From: Acidobacteriota bacterium
GTDB taxonomy: Bacteria > Acidobacteriota > Terriglobia > Terriglobales > Acidobacteriaceae
Length of the DNA: 5,421 bases
Direction: 5' to 3'
Assembly: GCA_021810175.1 (NCBI GenBank)
Contig: JAJZJJ010000257.1
Location: forward strand, 1-5,421
In this document: positions 1 to 5,421 of the stretch, one piece after another
Numbering within the stretch: position 1 is the first letter of the stretch
Layout: the number at the start of each line of letters is the position of its first letter
Notes under the pieces: model-generated
What the model saw: only the letters and a program-made list of their open reading frames with translations
Database searches by the model: none
What the model was told of the DNA's origin: nothing
Program-made: the position numbers and the translations under genes

Positions 1-23
1 ACCACATGCAACGTTGCGGAGTC

Positions 24-42
24 GATCAGGCCCCTCCCGATC
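24..42 (-). other. Candidate 3'-end hairpin downstream of glk
   Basis: Starting 21 bases after the glk stop, the transcript reads GATCGGG (42-36), a loop AGGGG, and CCTGATC (30-24). These give seven pairs including one G-U wobble. No T-run follows, so a classical intrinsic terminator is not supported; it may protect a 3' end or be a pause site. A perfect 10-base palindrome GCAACGTTGC follows at 17-8. The window ends here, so whether the operon continues cannot be seen. Confidence 0.3.
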
Positions 43-63
43 TCGCGACTGGGTTCCGCTCCT

Positions 64-1086
64 TCAACGCGAAGCCGCCCTGACCGATTTCCCGCTGATC
101 TCCGCCGCCCGCGCTTCCGCGTACGCAGCAGCCCCCATCAGCGCGCATCGGCTCTCCAGAATCACATGCACCGGCGTCTGCACCAGCAGGTCGCTCAGCC
201 GTCCCTTGTCCGCAAACGCCTGCATGAACGCGCCCGAGCGCATCGTCTTCAGAATCTTCGGCGCAATCCCGCCGCCCAGATACATCCCGCCCGTCGCCAG
301 CACCTTCAGCACCATGTTGCCCGCCTCGGCCCCAAACGCCGCCGCGAACATCTCCAGCGCCTTCGTGCAAAGCTCGTTCGTGCCCTGCTCGCCCACTTCG
401 CCGATCACCGCGTTGGGATCCTCGGCCTTCATCCGCTCCGCCAGCCACGCCGGCTCTTCCATCCCTTTGCCGTCGCGCAGAAACCCGTAGATGTTGCTCA
501 GTCCCTGCCCGGACACCACCCGCTCGAAGCTCACTCGCCCGCCCAGCTTCTTCATCAGATACTGCAGCAGTTCCACTTCTTCCGGCGTTCGCGCCGCGAA
601 ATCGCAGTGCCCGCCCTCTGATGCCATGGGCACATGCGTCTTGCCGTCCCACACCAGCACGCCTTCGCCCAGTCCGGTTCCCGGCGACACCAGCGCCCGG
701 TTCCCCACCGCCGCCGGATCGCCCGCATTCAGCGTCGAAATCTGCTCCGGCTTCAGTTCCGGAATCCCGTACCCGTTCGCCTCCAGATCGTTGATCAGGA
801 ACAGATGCACAATGTTCAGATCCGCGGAAAGCTCCCGGCTGTCCAGCACCCACGGCAGATTCGTCAGCCGCAGCCGCCCGCCCTTCACCGGACCCGGCAC
901 CCCGAAGCACGCCGCTTCGATTTCCGGCCTCCCGCTCTCGCTCAGAAAACGCCGAACCACCTCTTCCAGTCCCTTGAATTCGTGCGCCGGAAATCGCTCG
1001 TCCCGAACGTGAACCAGTTGTCCGTGCTCAAACCCATACAGTGCAAGGTGAACTTTGGTGCCGCCCACGTCCCCGGCCAGAATCAT
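64..1086 (-). CDS. glk: Glucokinase (Glk family, PF02685 type, not ROK)
   Basis: This enzyme phosphorylates glucose with ATP to glucose 6-phosphate, the substrate of Zwf. It has 340 residues, close to the 321 of E. coli Glk. The ATP phosphate motif GDVGGTKVHLAL is at 5-16. FGVPGPV (61-67) and LTNLPW (74-79) lead to FLINDLEANGYGI (96-108), where Asp100 falls at the same number as the catalytic Asp of E. coli Glk. SPGTGLGEG (134-142) and SEGGHCDF (156-163) form the substrate and second phosphate regions, followed by VSFERVVSGQGLSNIYG (185-201) and the adenosine-loop GGMYLGGGIAPKI (266-278). The CXCGXXGC zinc motif of ROK kinases is absent. GGAG at 1098-1095 lies inside the last pgl codons, eight bases before the ATG. 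The ATGA overlap with pgl indicates translational coupling. A candidate 3' hairpin follows the TGA. The product closes the entry into the pathway; no transporter gene is visible in the window. Confidence 0.96.
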   Translation of the reverse strand: MILAGDVGGTKVHLALYGFEHGQLVHVRDERFPAHEFKGLEEVVRRFLSESGRPEIEAACFGVPGPVKGGRLRLTNLPWVLDSRELSADLNIVHLFLINDLEANGYGIPELKPEQISTLNAGDPAAVGNRALVSPGTGLGEGVLVWDGKTHVPMASEGGHCDFAARTPEEVELLQYLMKKLGGRVSFERVVSGQGLSNIYGFLRDGKGMEEPAWLAERMKAEDPNAVIGEVGEQGTNELCTKALEMFAAAFGAEAGNMVLKVLATGGMYLGGGIAPKILKTMRSGAFMQAFADKGRLSDLLVQTPVHVILESRCALMGAAAYAEARAAEISGKSVRAASR

Positions 1087-1892
1087 CGTGCAATCTCCAG
1101 TGTCCCTGTGCTGACTTCCTTGCTTTCTTCCTTCGCCGCCGGCAGCTTCGCCGCGGCCGGCCCGTCCAGCAGAAACGCCAGCCGCCCATTGCTCGGCTGG
1201 ATCAGCTGCGACGGCAGCGTCTCCGGATCGTACGGCCCCGTCAGCACCCGCCCCAGCGGTTCCGCCTTGTCGGCTCCCTCGATCATAAAGAACACATCCT
1301 GCGCCGCATTAATCACCGGCCACGTCAGCGTGATGCGATGGCTCAGCTTCGGCTGCTGCGGCACGTGGTTCGCCACCGCAATCCGCCCCAGCTCGTGCAG
1401 CGCCTGCGTTTGCGGAAACAGCGATGCCGTATGCCCGTCGTCGCCCATGCCCAGCTGCAGCACGTCGAACACCGGCCCCTCCGCGCCTTCCAGCCGAAAG
1501 TGCCCGCGAATCGCCGACTCGTACCGCGCCGCCGCCTCTTCCGGATCCAGCTCGCCCTCGATCCGGATCACGTGATCGGCCGGTAGCGGAACCTTGTCCA
1601 GCAGCAGCCTCTTCGCCGCGCCGTAGTTGCTCTCCTCGCTCGATGGCGGCACACACCGGTCGTCCACCCAGAACACCCACAGCCGCTCCCACGGAATCTG
1701 CGTCCGGTACGGCTCCGTCGCCATCAGGGCAAACACCGGCTTCGGGCTGCCCCCGCCCGATATTGCGATCCTCGCCACTCCCCGCGCCGCCACCGCCGCG
1801 CGGATGCCGCTCGCAAAGCGCTCCGCGGTCGCCCGCACCAGCGCCTCATCGTCCCTGTAAACGCGATACTCCACCTGCGTCTTCTTTGCCAT
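1083..1892 (-). CDS. pgl: 6-phosphogluconolactonase (DevB/Pgl type)
   Basis: Pgl hydrolyses 6-phosphogluconolactone, the product of Zwf, to 6-phosphogluconate. The protein has 269 residues, slightly long for the DevB-type family because of a charged tail from about 251. The family motifs appear in order: ISGGGSPKPVF (44-54, usually SGGSTPKPLY), WVDDRCVP (75-82, where DER is more usual), SNY (88-90), and LGMGDDGHTASLFP (147-160), which contains His154, the presumed catalytic residue. HRITLTWPVINAA (185-197) and a C-terminal LLDGPAAAKL (241-250) complete the fold. This is the single-domain lactonase and not the unrelated beta-propeller YbhE type. The ATG is preceded only by a G-rich GGGACGGGACG without a clear AGGAG, so initiation may rely on coupling to zwf, which ends 33 bases upstream. 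Its TGA overlaps the glk ATG in the four bases ATGA. The function is well supported by motifs and by its position directly after zwf. Confidence 0.96.
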   Translation of the reverse strand: MAKKTQVEYRVYRDDEALVRATAERFASGIRAAVAARGVARIAISGGGSPKPVFALMATEPYRTQIPWERLWVFWVDDRCVPPSSEESNYGAAKRLLLDKVPLPADHVIRIEGELDPEEAAARYESAIRGHFRLEGAEGPVFDVLQLGMGDDGHTASLFPQTQALHELGRIAVANHVPQQPKLSHRITLTWPVINAAQDVFFMIEGADKAEPLGRVLTGPYDPETLPSQLIQPSNGRLAFLLDGPAAAKLPAAKEESKEVSTGTLEIAR

Positions 1893-1903
1893 CGTCCCGT
1901 CCC

Positions 1904-1916
1904 GGCGCTGCGCGCC
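1904..1916 (-). other. Small GC hairpin in the zwf-pgl gap
   Basis: GGCGC (1916-1912) pairs with GCGCC (1908-1904) around a three-base loop GCA in the transcript. It occupies the middle of the 33-base gap between the zwf TAG and the pgl ATG and ends 11 bases before that ATG, in the region where a Shine-Dalgarno would be expected. No T-run follows. It is short enough to arise by chance in GC-rich DNA. Confidence 0.3.
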
Positions 1917-1925
1917 CTGCCAATC

Positions 1926-3470
1926 CTACAGCTTATGCCACCGGTAGCCGTCGCGCGCCACCAGCTCGTCGCCGCAGTGCGGCCCCCACGATCCCGCCTC
2001 GTAATTGGAGAACGTCTGCGGATACTTGTTCGCCCAGGCTTCCAGCACCGGCGTAAACAGCCCCCACGTCGCCTCCACCCCGTCGCGATGCGCGAACAGC
2101 GTCGCATCTCCCAGCATCGCATCCAGCAGCAACCGCTCGTATCCGTTCGCCGACGACGCCCCGAACGCCTGCGCGTAGCTGAAGTTCATCACCACCGGAC
2201 ACACCGACATCTGCGGCCCCGGCACCTTGGCCCCAAAACGCAGCGAGATTCCCTCGTCCGGCTGAATCCGCATCGTGATAATGTTCGGCTCGATATCCGA
2301 ACATGGCCCGTGCATGTGCTCGCTGAACAGCATCGTCGGCGCCTGCCGGAACTGGATCGTAATCTCCGTCACCCGCTTCGCCAGCCGCTTGCCCGCCCGC
2401 AGATAGAACGGAACCCCCGCCCACCTCCAGTTGTCGATCTCCAGCCGCACTGCCGCATACGTCTCCGTCTGCGACTTCGGATCGACCCGGTCCTCTTCGC
2501 GGTAGCCCTTCACCCGCTCGCCGTTCACCGTGCCCGGCCCGTATTGCCCGCGCACGCAGTCGAAGATGTTCAGCGGCTTGATCGACTTCCACACCTTCAG
2601 CTTTTCCTGCCGCACCGCCTCCGCCGCAAAGCTCGCCGGCGGCTCCATCGCAATAAACGACAGCAGCTCCATCATGTGGTTCTGCATCACGTCCCGCAGC
2701 GCTCCGGCCTTCTCGTAGAACGGCCCCCGCCCCTCGATCCCGATGCTCTCCGCCGCCGTGATCTGTACGTGCTCAACATAGTTACGATTCCACACCGGCT
2801 CGAAAATCCCGTTGCCGAACCGGAACACCAGCACGTTCTGCACCGTCTCCTTGCCCAGATAATGGTCGATGCGGAAGATCTGCCCTTCGTCGAACACCGT
2901 GTTCACGTCGTCGTTCAGCTCCCGCGCGCTCTCCACATCGTGCCCGAACGGCTTCTCGATCACCACCCGCACCGTGCCCGTCTCCGGCTTCGCCATCCCG
3001 TGCGCGCCCAGGCGGTGCACAATGTCGGCGAAATACTCCGGAGCCGTCGCCAGATAGAACAGCCGGTTCCCGCGCGTGCCCGCCTCCCGGTCGTATCCTT
3101 CCAGCATCTCCTTCAGCCGCGCGTAGCCCTCGCTGTCGTCGAAGTTCATCGCGTGGTAGCTCACCTTGCCGATAAACTCGTCCAGCTTCTCTTCCCCGTC
3201 CTGCACCCCGCCGAACTCGACGATGCCCTGCCGCATGTCCTCGGCGAACGTATTCCCCAGATCGCGCCGCGCCACCCCTACAATCCGTATCTGCTGCGGC
3301 AGCAGTCCCGCCTGCTCCAGATGGAACAGCGCCGGCAGCAGCTTGCGCTTGGTCAGGTCGCCCGACGCCCCAAAGATCACTACCACTCCCGGCTCCGGTA
3401 TCCGTTCCTTTGCCTGGGCGGCCGCCTGCTGCACATCCTCAGGCGATATTCTCAGTTCCGTCGTTGCCAT
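1926..3470 (-). CDS. zwf: Glucose-6-phosphate 1-dehydrogenase
   Basis: Zwf oxidises glucose 6-phosphate to 6-phosphoglucono-1,5-lactone and is the committed entry to the oxidative pentose phosphate pathway. The 514-residue length is normal for the family, with about 27 residues before the Rossmann fold. The nucleotide-binding motif is FGASGDLTKRKLLP (33-46); Arg42 is the position that commonly contacts the NADP 2'-phosphate. YLATAP (139-144) and IEKPFGHD (171-178, Lys173) follow. The active-site signature RIDHYLGKE covers 200-208 (Asp202, His203, Lys207), and QNH (263-265) supplies the probable catalytic base His265, corresponding to His240 of the Leuconostoc enzyme. YLRAGKRLAK (356-365) carries the second pair of substrate lysines. 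Near the C-terminus, HRDGVEATW has Gly464 where Glu is usual (DEVE), away from the active site. AGGAAG at 3480-3475 precedes the ATG by four bases. A strong hairpin (3512-3483) ends two bases upstream of this site. The pgl start follows 33 bases downstream. Confidence 0.98.
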   Translation of the reverse strand: MATTELRISPEDVQQAAAQAKERIPEPGVVVIFGASGDLTKRKLLPALFHLEQAGLLPQQIRIVGVARRDLGNTFAEDMRQGIVEFGGVQDGEEKLDEFIGKVSYHAMNFDDSEGYARLKEMLEGYDREAGTRGNRLFYLATAPEYFADIVHRLGAHGMAKPETGTVRVVIEKPFGHDVESARELNDDVNTVFDEGQIFRIDHYLGKETVQNVLVFRFGNGIFEPVWNRNYVEHVQITAAESIGIEGRGPFYEKAGALRDVMQNHMMELLSFIAMEPPASFAAEAVRQEKLKVWKSIKPLNIFDCVRGQYGPGTVNGERVKGYREEDRVDPKSQTETYAAVRLEIDNWRWAGVPFYLRAGKRLAKRVTEITIQFRQAPTMLFSEHMHGPCSDIEPNIITMRIQPDEGISLRFGAKVPGPQMSVCPVVMNFSYAQAFGASSANGYERLLLDAMLGDATLFAHRDGVEATWGLFTPVLEAWANKYPQTFSNYEAGSWGPHCGDELVARDGYRWHKL

Positions 3471-3482
3471 ACTTCTTCCTTT

Positions 3483-3512
3483 CAGAAGTCGCCTCGCCCG
3501 AGGCTCCTTCTG
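3483..3512 (-). promoter_or_regulatory. Strong intergenic hairpin between gnd and zwf, next to the zwf ribosome binding site
   Basis: In the transcript, bases 3512-3507 (CAGAAG) pair perfectly with 3488-3483 (CTTCTG), and 3504-3500 (GCCTC) pair with 3495-3491 (GAGGC) around a four-base loop GGGC. The two stems are separated by a symmetrical internal loop of GA opposite GA, an arrangement that forms stable tandem sheared G-A pairs in RNA. The hairpin ends two bases before the zwf Shine-Dalgarno AGGAAG. No T-run follows, so it is not an ordinary intrinsic terminator. Likely roles are an mRNA stability or processing barrier that separates gnd and zwf expression, or a translational control element. 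The structure is read directly from the sequence; the role is inferred. Confidence 0.6.
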
Positions 3513-3553
3513 TTTGGGTCCTGTCCGCGCACCGCTGCCGGCGCCTTTTACGG

Positions 3554-4468
3554 CTATGCCTTCGGCTCGGTCTTCACCGCGTGCCCGCCGAACTGGTTCC
3601 GCATGATCGCCAGCATCCGGTCGGAGAAATTGTTCTCCTCACGGCTGCGAATCCTCCGCAGCAGCGACTCCGTGATCACCGGCGCCGCCACATTCAGATT
3701 GATCGCCTCGAACACCGTCCACCGGCCCTCGCCCGAATCCGCCACGTACGCTTCCAGCCCGTCCAGCTGCGGATTCTTATGCAGCGCGTCCGCCGTCAGG
3801 TCCAGCAGCCACGACCGCACCACGCTGCCGAACCGCCAGATCTCCGCACACTGCGCCAGATCCAGATTCAGCTCCTTCTTCTCCTTCATGATCGCGAAAC
3901 CCTCGGCGTAGGCCTGCATCAGTCCATACTCGATGCCGTTGTGGACCATCTTCACAAAGTGCCCCGCACCCGCCGGTCCCACGCGCCCCCAGCCCTTGTC
4001 CTTGCCCGGAGCCAGCGTCTCGAAGATCGGGCTCAGCCGCTTCACCACTTCCTCGTCGCCGCCCACCATCATGCTGTAGCCCTCTTTCAGGCCCCACACG
4101 CCGCCCGACGTGCCCACATCCACGAAGTTGAAACCCTCCGCCGTCAGCGCCTTGTAGCGCCGCTGGCTGTCCTGGTAGTTCGAGTTGCCGCCGTCGATGA
4201 ACACATCGCCCTTCTGCATCAGCGGCTTCAGCTTCGCAATCGTCTCGTCCACCGGATCGCCTGCCGGAACCATGATCCAGATTGCCCGCGGCGCCGCCAG
4301 ATTCTTCACCAGATCCGCCAGCGTCGAGACGCCCACCGAACCCGCGTCCGTCAGCCGCTTCACCGCTTCCGCGCTGAAGTCGAAACCGACCACCTTGTGG
4401 CCGCCCTCGCGCAGCCGCTCCGCCATGTTGCCGCCCATCTTGCCCAGTCCGATGATTCCCAGTTCCAT
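3554..4468 (-). CDS. gnd: 6-phosphogluconate dehydrogenase, decarboxylating, short form (YqeC-like, probably NAD+-preferring)
   Basis: This enzyme oxidatively decarboxylates 6-phosphogluconate to ribulose 5-phosphate. At 304 residues it is the short form; the classical enzyme is about 470. The Rossmann motif GLGKMG is at 7-12, and strand 2 ends GFDFS with Asp30. The Asn-Arg-Ser/Thr loop that binds the NADP phosphate in E. coli Gnd is absent, which points to NAD+. Substrate and catalytic motifs are intact: VPAGDPVD (67-74), IDGGNS (91-96) with DSQRR after it, GTSGGVWGLKEG (119-130), and FVKMVHNGIEYG with Lys173, Asn177 and Glu180, matching the catalytic Lys183/Glu190 pair of the long enzymes. 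GEGRW (246-250) and the terminal FGGH (293-296) are typical of the short form. AGGAG at 4480-4476 lies seven bases before the ATG. The gene sits between the HAD phosphatase (61 bases) and zwf (83 bases). Function is near certain; cofactor preference is inferred. Confidence 0.96.
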   Translation of the reverse strand: MELGIIGLGKMGGNMAERLREGGHKVVGFDFSAEAVKRLTDAGSVGVSTLADLVKNLAAPRAIWIMVPAGDPVDETIAKLKPLMQKGDVFIDGGNSNYQDSQRRYKALTAEGFNFVDVGTSGGVWGLKEGYSMMVGGDEEVVKRLSPIFETLAPGKDKGWGRVGPAGAGHFVKMVHNGIEYGLMQAYAEGFAIMKEKKELNLDLAQCAEIWRFGSVVRSWLLDLTADALHKNPQLDGLEAYVADSGEGRWTVFEAINLNVAAPVITESLLRRIRSREENNFSDRMLAIMRNQFGGHAVKTEPKA

Positions 4469-4529
4469 TGCTTCTCTCCTCGAACGAAATCTGTGAATGC
4501 TGCCCTGTCCGAAAACGGAAGACCCGCGC

Positions 4530-5171
4530 TCAGCGCGAAATCTCTTCCGCCAGCGAAATACCCAGCCGCGCCAGCTCTTCTGTCAGCCGGGCCGCCCCTT
4601 CGTACACGATGCCGTGAATCCCCAGCGATGCCGCCGCCGCCACATTCTCCGCGCGGTCGTCGATAAACACCGTCTCCTCCGGATCGCGCTGCAGAACGTC
4701 CAGCGCTATTTGATAGATCTTTCTGTCCGGCTTTCGTAACCCCAGATAACACGAGCTGAAGAACGCGTCGAAATCCTCCAGCAGATCGAACTTCGACAGC
4801 CGGTACTCGTTCAGTGCCCGCGACTCATTGTTCACCGTGGCCAGTACATATTCCTCGGATGCCGAAATCTGCCGAAGGATTCCGAGCGCGCTGTCTTCCA
4901 GCACCCGCGACTCTCCCTGGATCGCCTCCAGAAATTCCGCCTGGCTGAATCCCCGCGGCTCGTAAAAGACCGTGTGCCGCAGATACTCATCCGCCGACAC
5001 CGAGTCCGTCTCCCATGCCTGGTCGACCTCCGCGTGGCGTCGCTCGAACTCCGCCGCCTCCCGCTCGCCCATGCCCAGCCGCGCCAGCACCGCTTCCCGC
5101 TGCCGTCGGTCCCAGCCGTTGGTGAGCAGCACGCCGCCCACATCCCACAGGATGGTGCTGATGACTTCCAT
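4530..5171 (-). CDS. HAD-superfamily hydrolase, YihX-like (HAD-IA variant 3) phosphatase
   Basis: A complete 213-residue protein, the usual length for a HAD-IA phosphatase. Motif I is ILWDVGGVL with nucleophile Asp10; the usual acid/base Asp at +2 is Gly12, as in the DLGNV motif of E. coli YihX (a glucose-1-phosphate phosphatase). Residues about 18-95 form the helical cap. Motif II is ATVNNES (111-117), with Asn114 where Ser/Thr is normal. Motif III is LRKPDRKIY with Lys147, and motif IV is VFIDDRAENV with Asp171-Asp172, so the nucleophile, Lys and Mg-binding acids are present. The ATG is supported by GGAG at 5180-5177, five bases upstream. The gene lies 68 bases after rpiB and 61 before gnd. 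It is probably a cytosolic phosphatase acting on a sugar phosphate or on an inhibitory by-product of the pathway, but this is inferred from context; the substrate cannot be read from the sequence. A dehalogenase is less likely given the context. Confidence 0.88.
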   Translation of the reverse strand: MEVISTILWDVGGVLLTNGWDRRQREAVLARLGMGEREAAEFERRHAEVDQAWETDSVSADEYLRHTVFYEPRGFSQAEFLEAIQGESRVLEDSALGILRQISASEEYVLATVNNESRALNEYRLSKFDLLEDFDAFFSSCYLGLRKPDRKIYQIALDVLQRDPEETVFIDDRAENVAAAASLGIHGIVYEGAARLTEELARLGISLAEEISR

Positions 5172-5239
5172 CGCGTCTCCGGAATTGCCGAATTTTTGAA
5201 CCGTGTTGCTGAGCCTGGGGGAGCCCTTCCGCGCCGATT

Positions 5240-5421
5240 CTACGGCTTCGCGGCTTCCTGCATGTTGCGTGCTTCGATAGCCTTCACTTTATTCAGCCGC
5301 CGCGTGTACCGCTCCACCTGCGACTGGAACTGCGCATTCAGAAATCCATCCACCAGATCGAACGCCAGCGCCGGCCCGATAATCCGCGCCCCCATCACCA
5401 GCACGTTCATGTCGTCGTGCT
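5240..5421 (-). CDS. rpiB: Ribose-5-phosphate isomerase B, C-terminal part (5' end outside window)
   Basis: Only the last 59 codons and a TAG stop (5242-5240) are visible; the gene continues past the right edge. The fragment begins HDDMNVLVMGARIIG, the family signature of RpiB (HNDANVL.LG.R in E. coli), followed by a PALAFDLVDGFL helix. The first His should match the catalytic/ring-opening His (His99 in E. coli RpiB) and the GAR segment the substrate phosphate region. The segment RYTRRLNKV aligns with the usual GRHxRRVDKI phosphate-binding Arg stretch, but the sequence before it (QSQVE) replaces the usual EGG and looks about two residues longer; the C-terminus also runs on for about ten residues. 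RpiB interconverts ribulose 5-phosphate and ribose 5-phosphate in the cytosol, using the product of Gnd encoded two genes downstream. The family is clear; the start and the catalytic Cys/Glu region cannot be seen. Confidence 0.93.
   Translation of the reverse strand, partial: HDDMNVLVMGARIIGPALAFDLVDGFLNAQFQSQVERYTRRLNKVKAIEARNMQEAAKP

Noticed and set aside
1..11. A possible start of another minus-strand gene after glk (ATG at 7-5 or TTG at 11-9, with GGGAGGGG at 38-31).
   Set aside because: The G-rich stretch is about 20 or more bases from either start, and at most three codons are visible before the window ends.
64..1086. Glk as a ROK-family kinase.
   Set aside because: The ROK zinc motif is absent, and SEGGHCDF, the VSFERVVSGQGL segment and the Asp100 position all match the E. 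coli Glk family.
3483..3515. The gnd-zwf hairpin followed by TTT on the plus strand, as a plus-strand intrinsic terminator.
   Set aside because: The T-run is only three bases and there is no plus-strand gene to terminate; on the minus strand it is followed by AAAGGAAG, which is not a terminator tail.
1935..3911. A 658-codon open frame on the plus strand running opposite zwf and into gnd.
   Set aside because: It mirrors two certain minus-strand genes and encodes an Arg/Pro/His/Leu-rich product with no recognisable domain, the usual artefact of GC-rich codon use on the other strand.
3410..4666. A 418-codon plus-strand open frame opposite gnd.
   Set aside because: It lies against the highly conserved gnd reading frame, has low-complexity Arg/His/Leu composition and no convincing start signal or family resemblance.
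5172..5239. A possible promoter or terminator in the 68-base rpiB-HAD gap, including an A/T-rich patch near 5180-5200.
   Set aside because: No -35/-10 pair with acceptable spacing was found, and the GAGCC repeats are direct, so they do not form a hairpin.

Overview
This GC-rich window holds six genes, all on the minus strand, that together form an almost complete oxidative pentose phosphate module. No stretch longer than about 85 bases lacks a gene. The protein sequences and the gene order (rpiB, HAD phosphatase, short-form gnd, zwf, pgl, glk) suggest an acidobacterium of the Terriglobia/Acidobacteriaceae type. That placement rests on remembered family resemblance and not on a search, so it is moderate at best.

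Layout in transcription order (right to left): the 3' end of rpiB (ribose-5-phosphate isomerase B, cut by the window edge at 5421); a YihX-like HAD-family phosphatase (5171-4530); a 304-residue short-form 6-phosphogluconate dehydrogenase (4468-3554); glucose-6-phosphate dehydrogenase zwf (3470-1926); 6-phosphogluconolactonase pgl (1892-1083); and glucokinase glk (1086-64), whose ATG overlaps the pgl stop by 4 bases. The gaps are 68, 61, 83, 33 and -4 bases. I saw no convincing promoter or terminator in any gap, so the simplest reading is one operon that began upstream of the window.

The proteins form a linear route: Glk makes glucose 6-phosphate, Zwf oxidises it to 6-phosphogluconolactone, Pgl hydrolyses this to 6-phosphogluconate, Gnd oxidatively decarboxylates that to ribulose 5-phosphate, and RpiB isomerises it to ribose 5-phosphate. 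The HAD protein has no assigned step and may be a clean-up or sugar-phosphate phosphatase.

The enzymes themselves are well-known families. The points worth a second look are: a strong 30-nt hairpin with a tandem G-A internal loop ending two bases before the zwf Shine-Dalgarno; a Gnd whose cofactor loop looks NAD-type rather than NADP-type; and a HAD phosphatase with non-canonical motifs I and II embedded in the operon. I found no mobile elements, CRISPR arrays, RNA genes or signs of recent transfer, and nothing that I would call an undescribed defence or mobile system.
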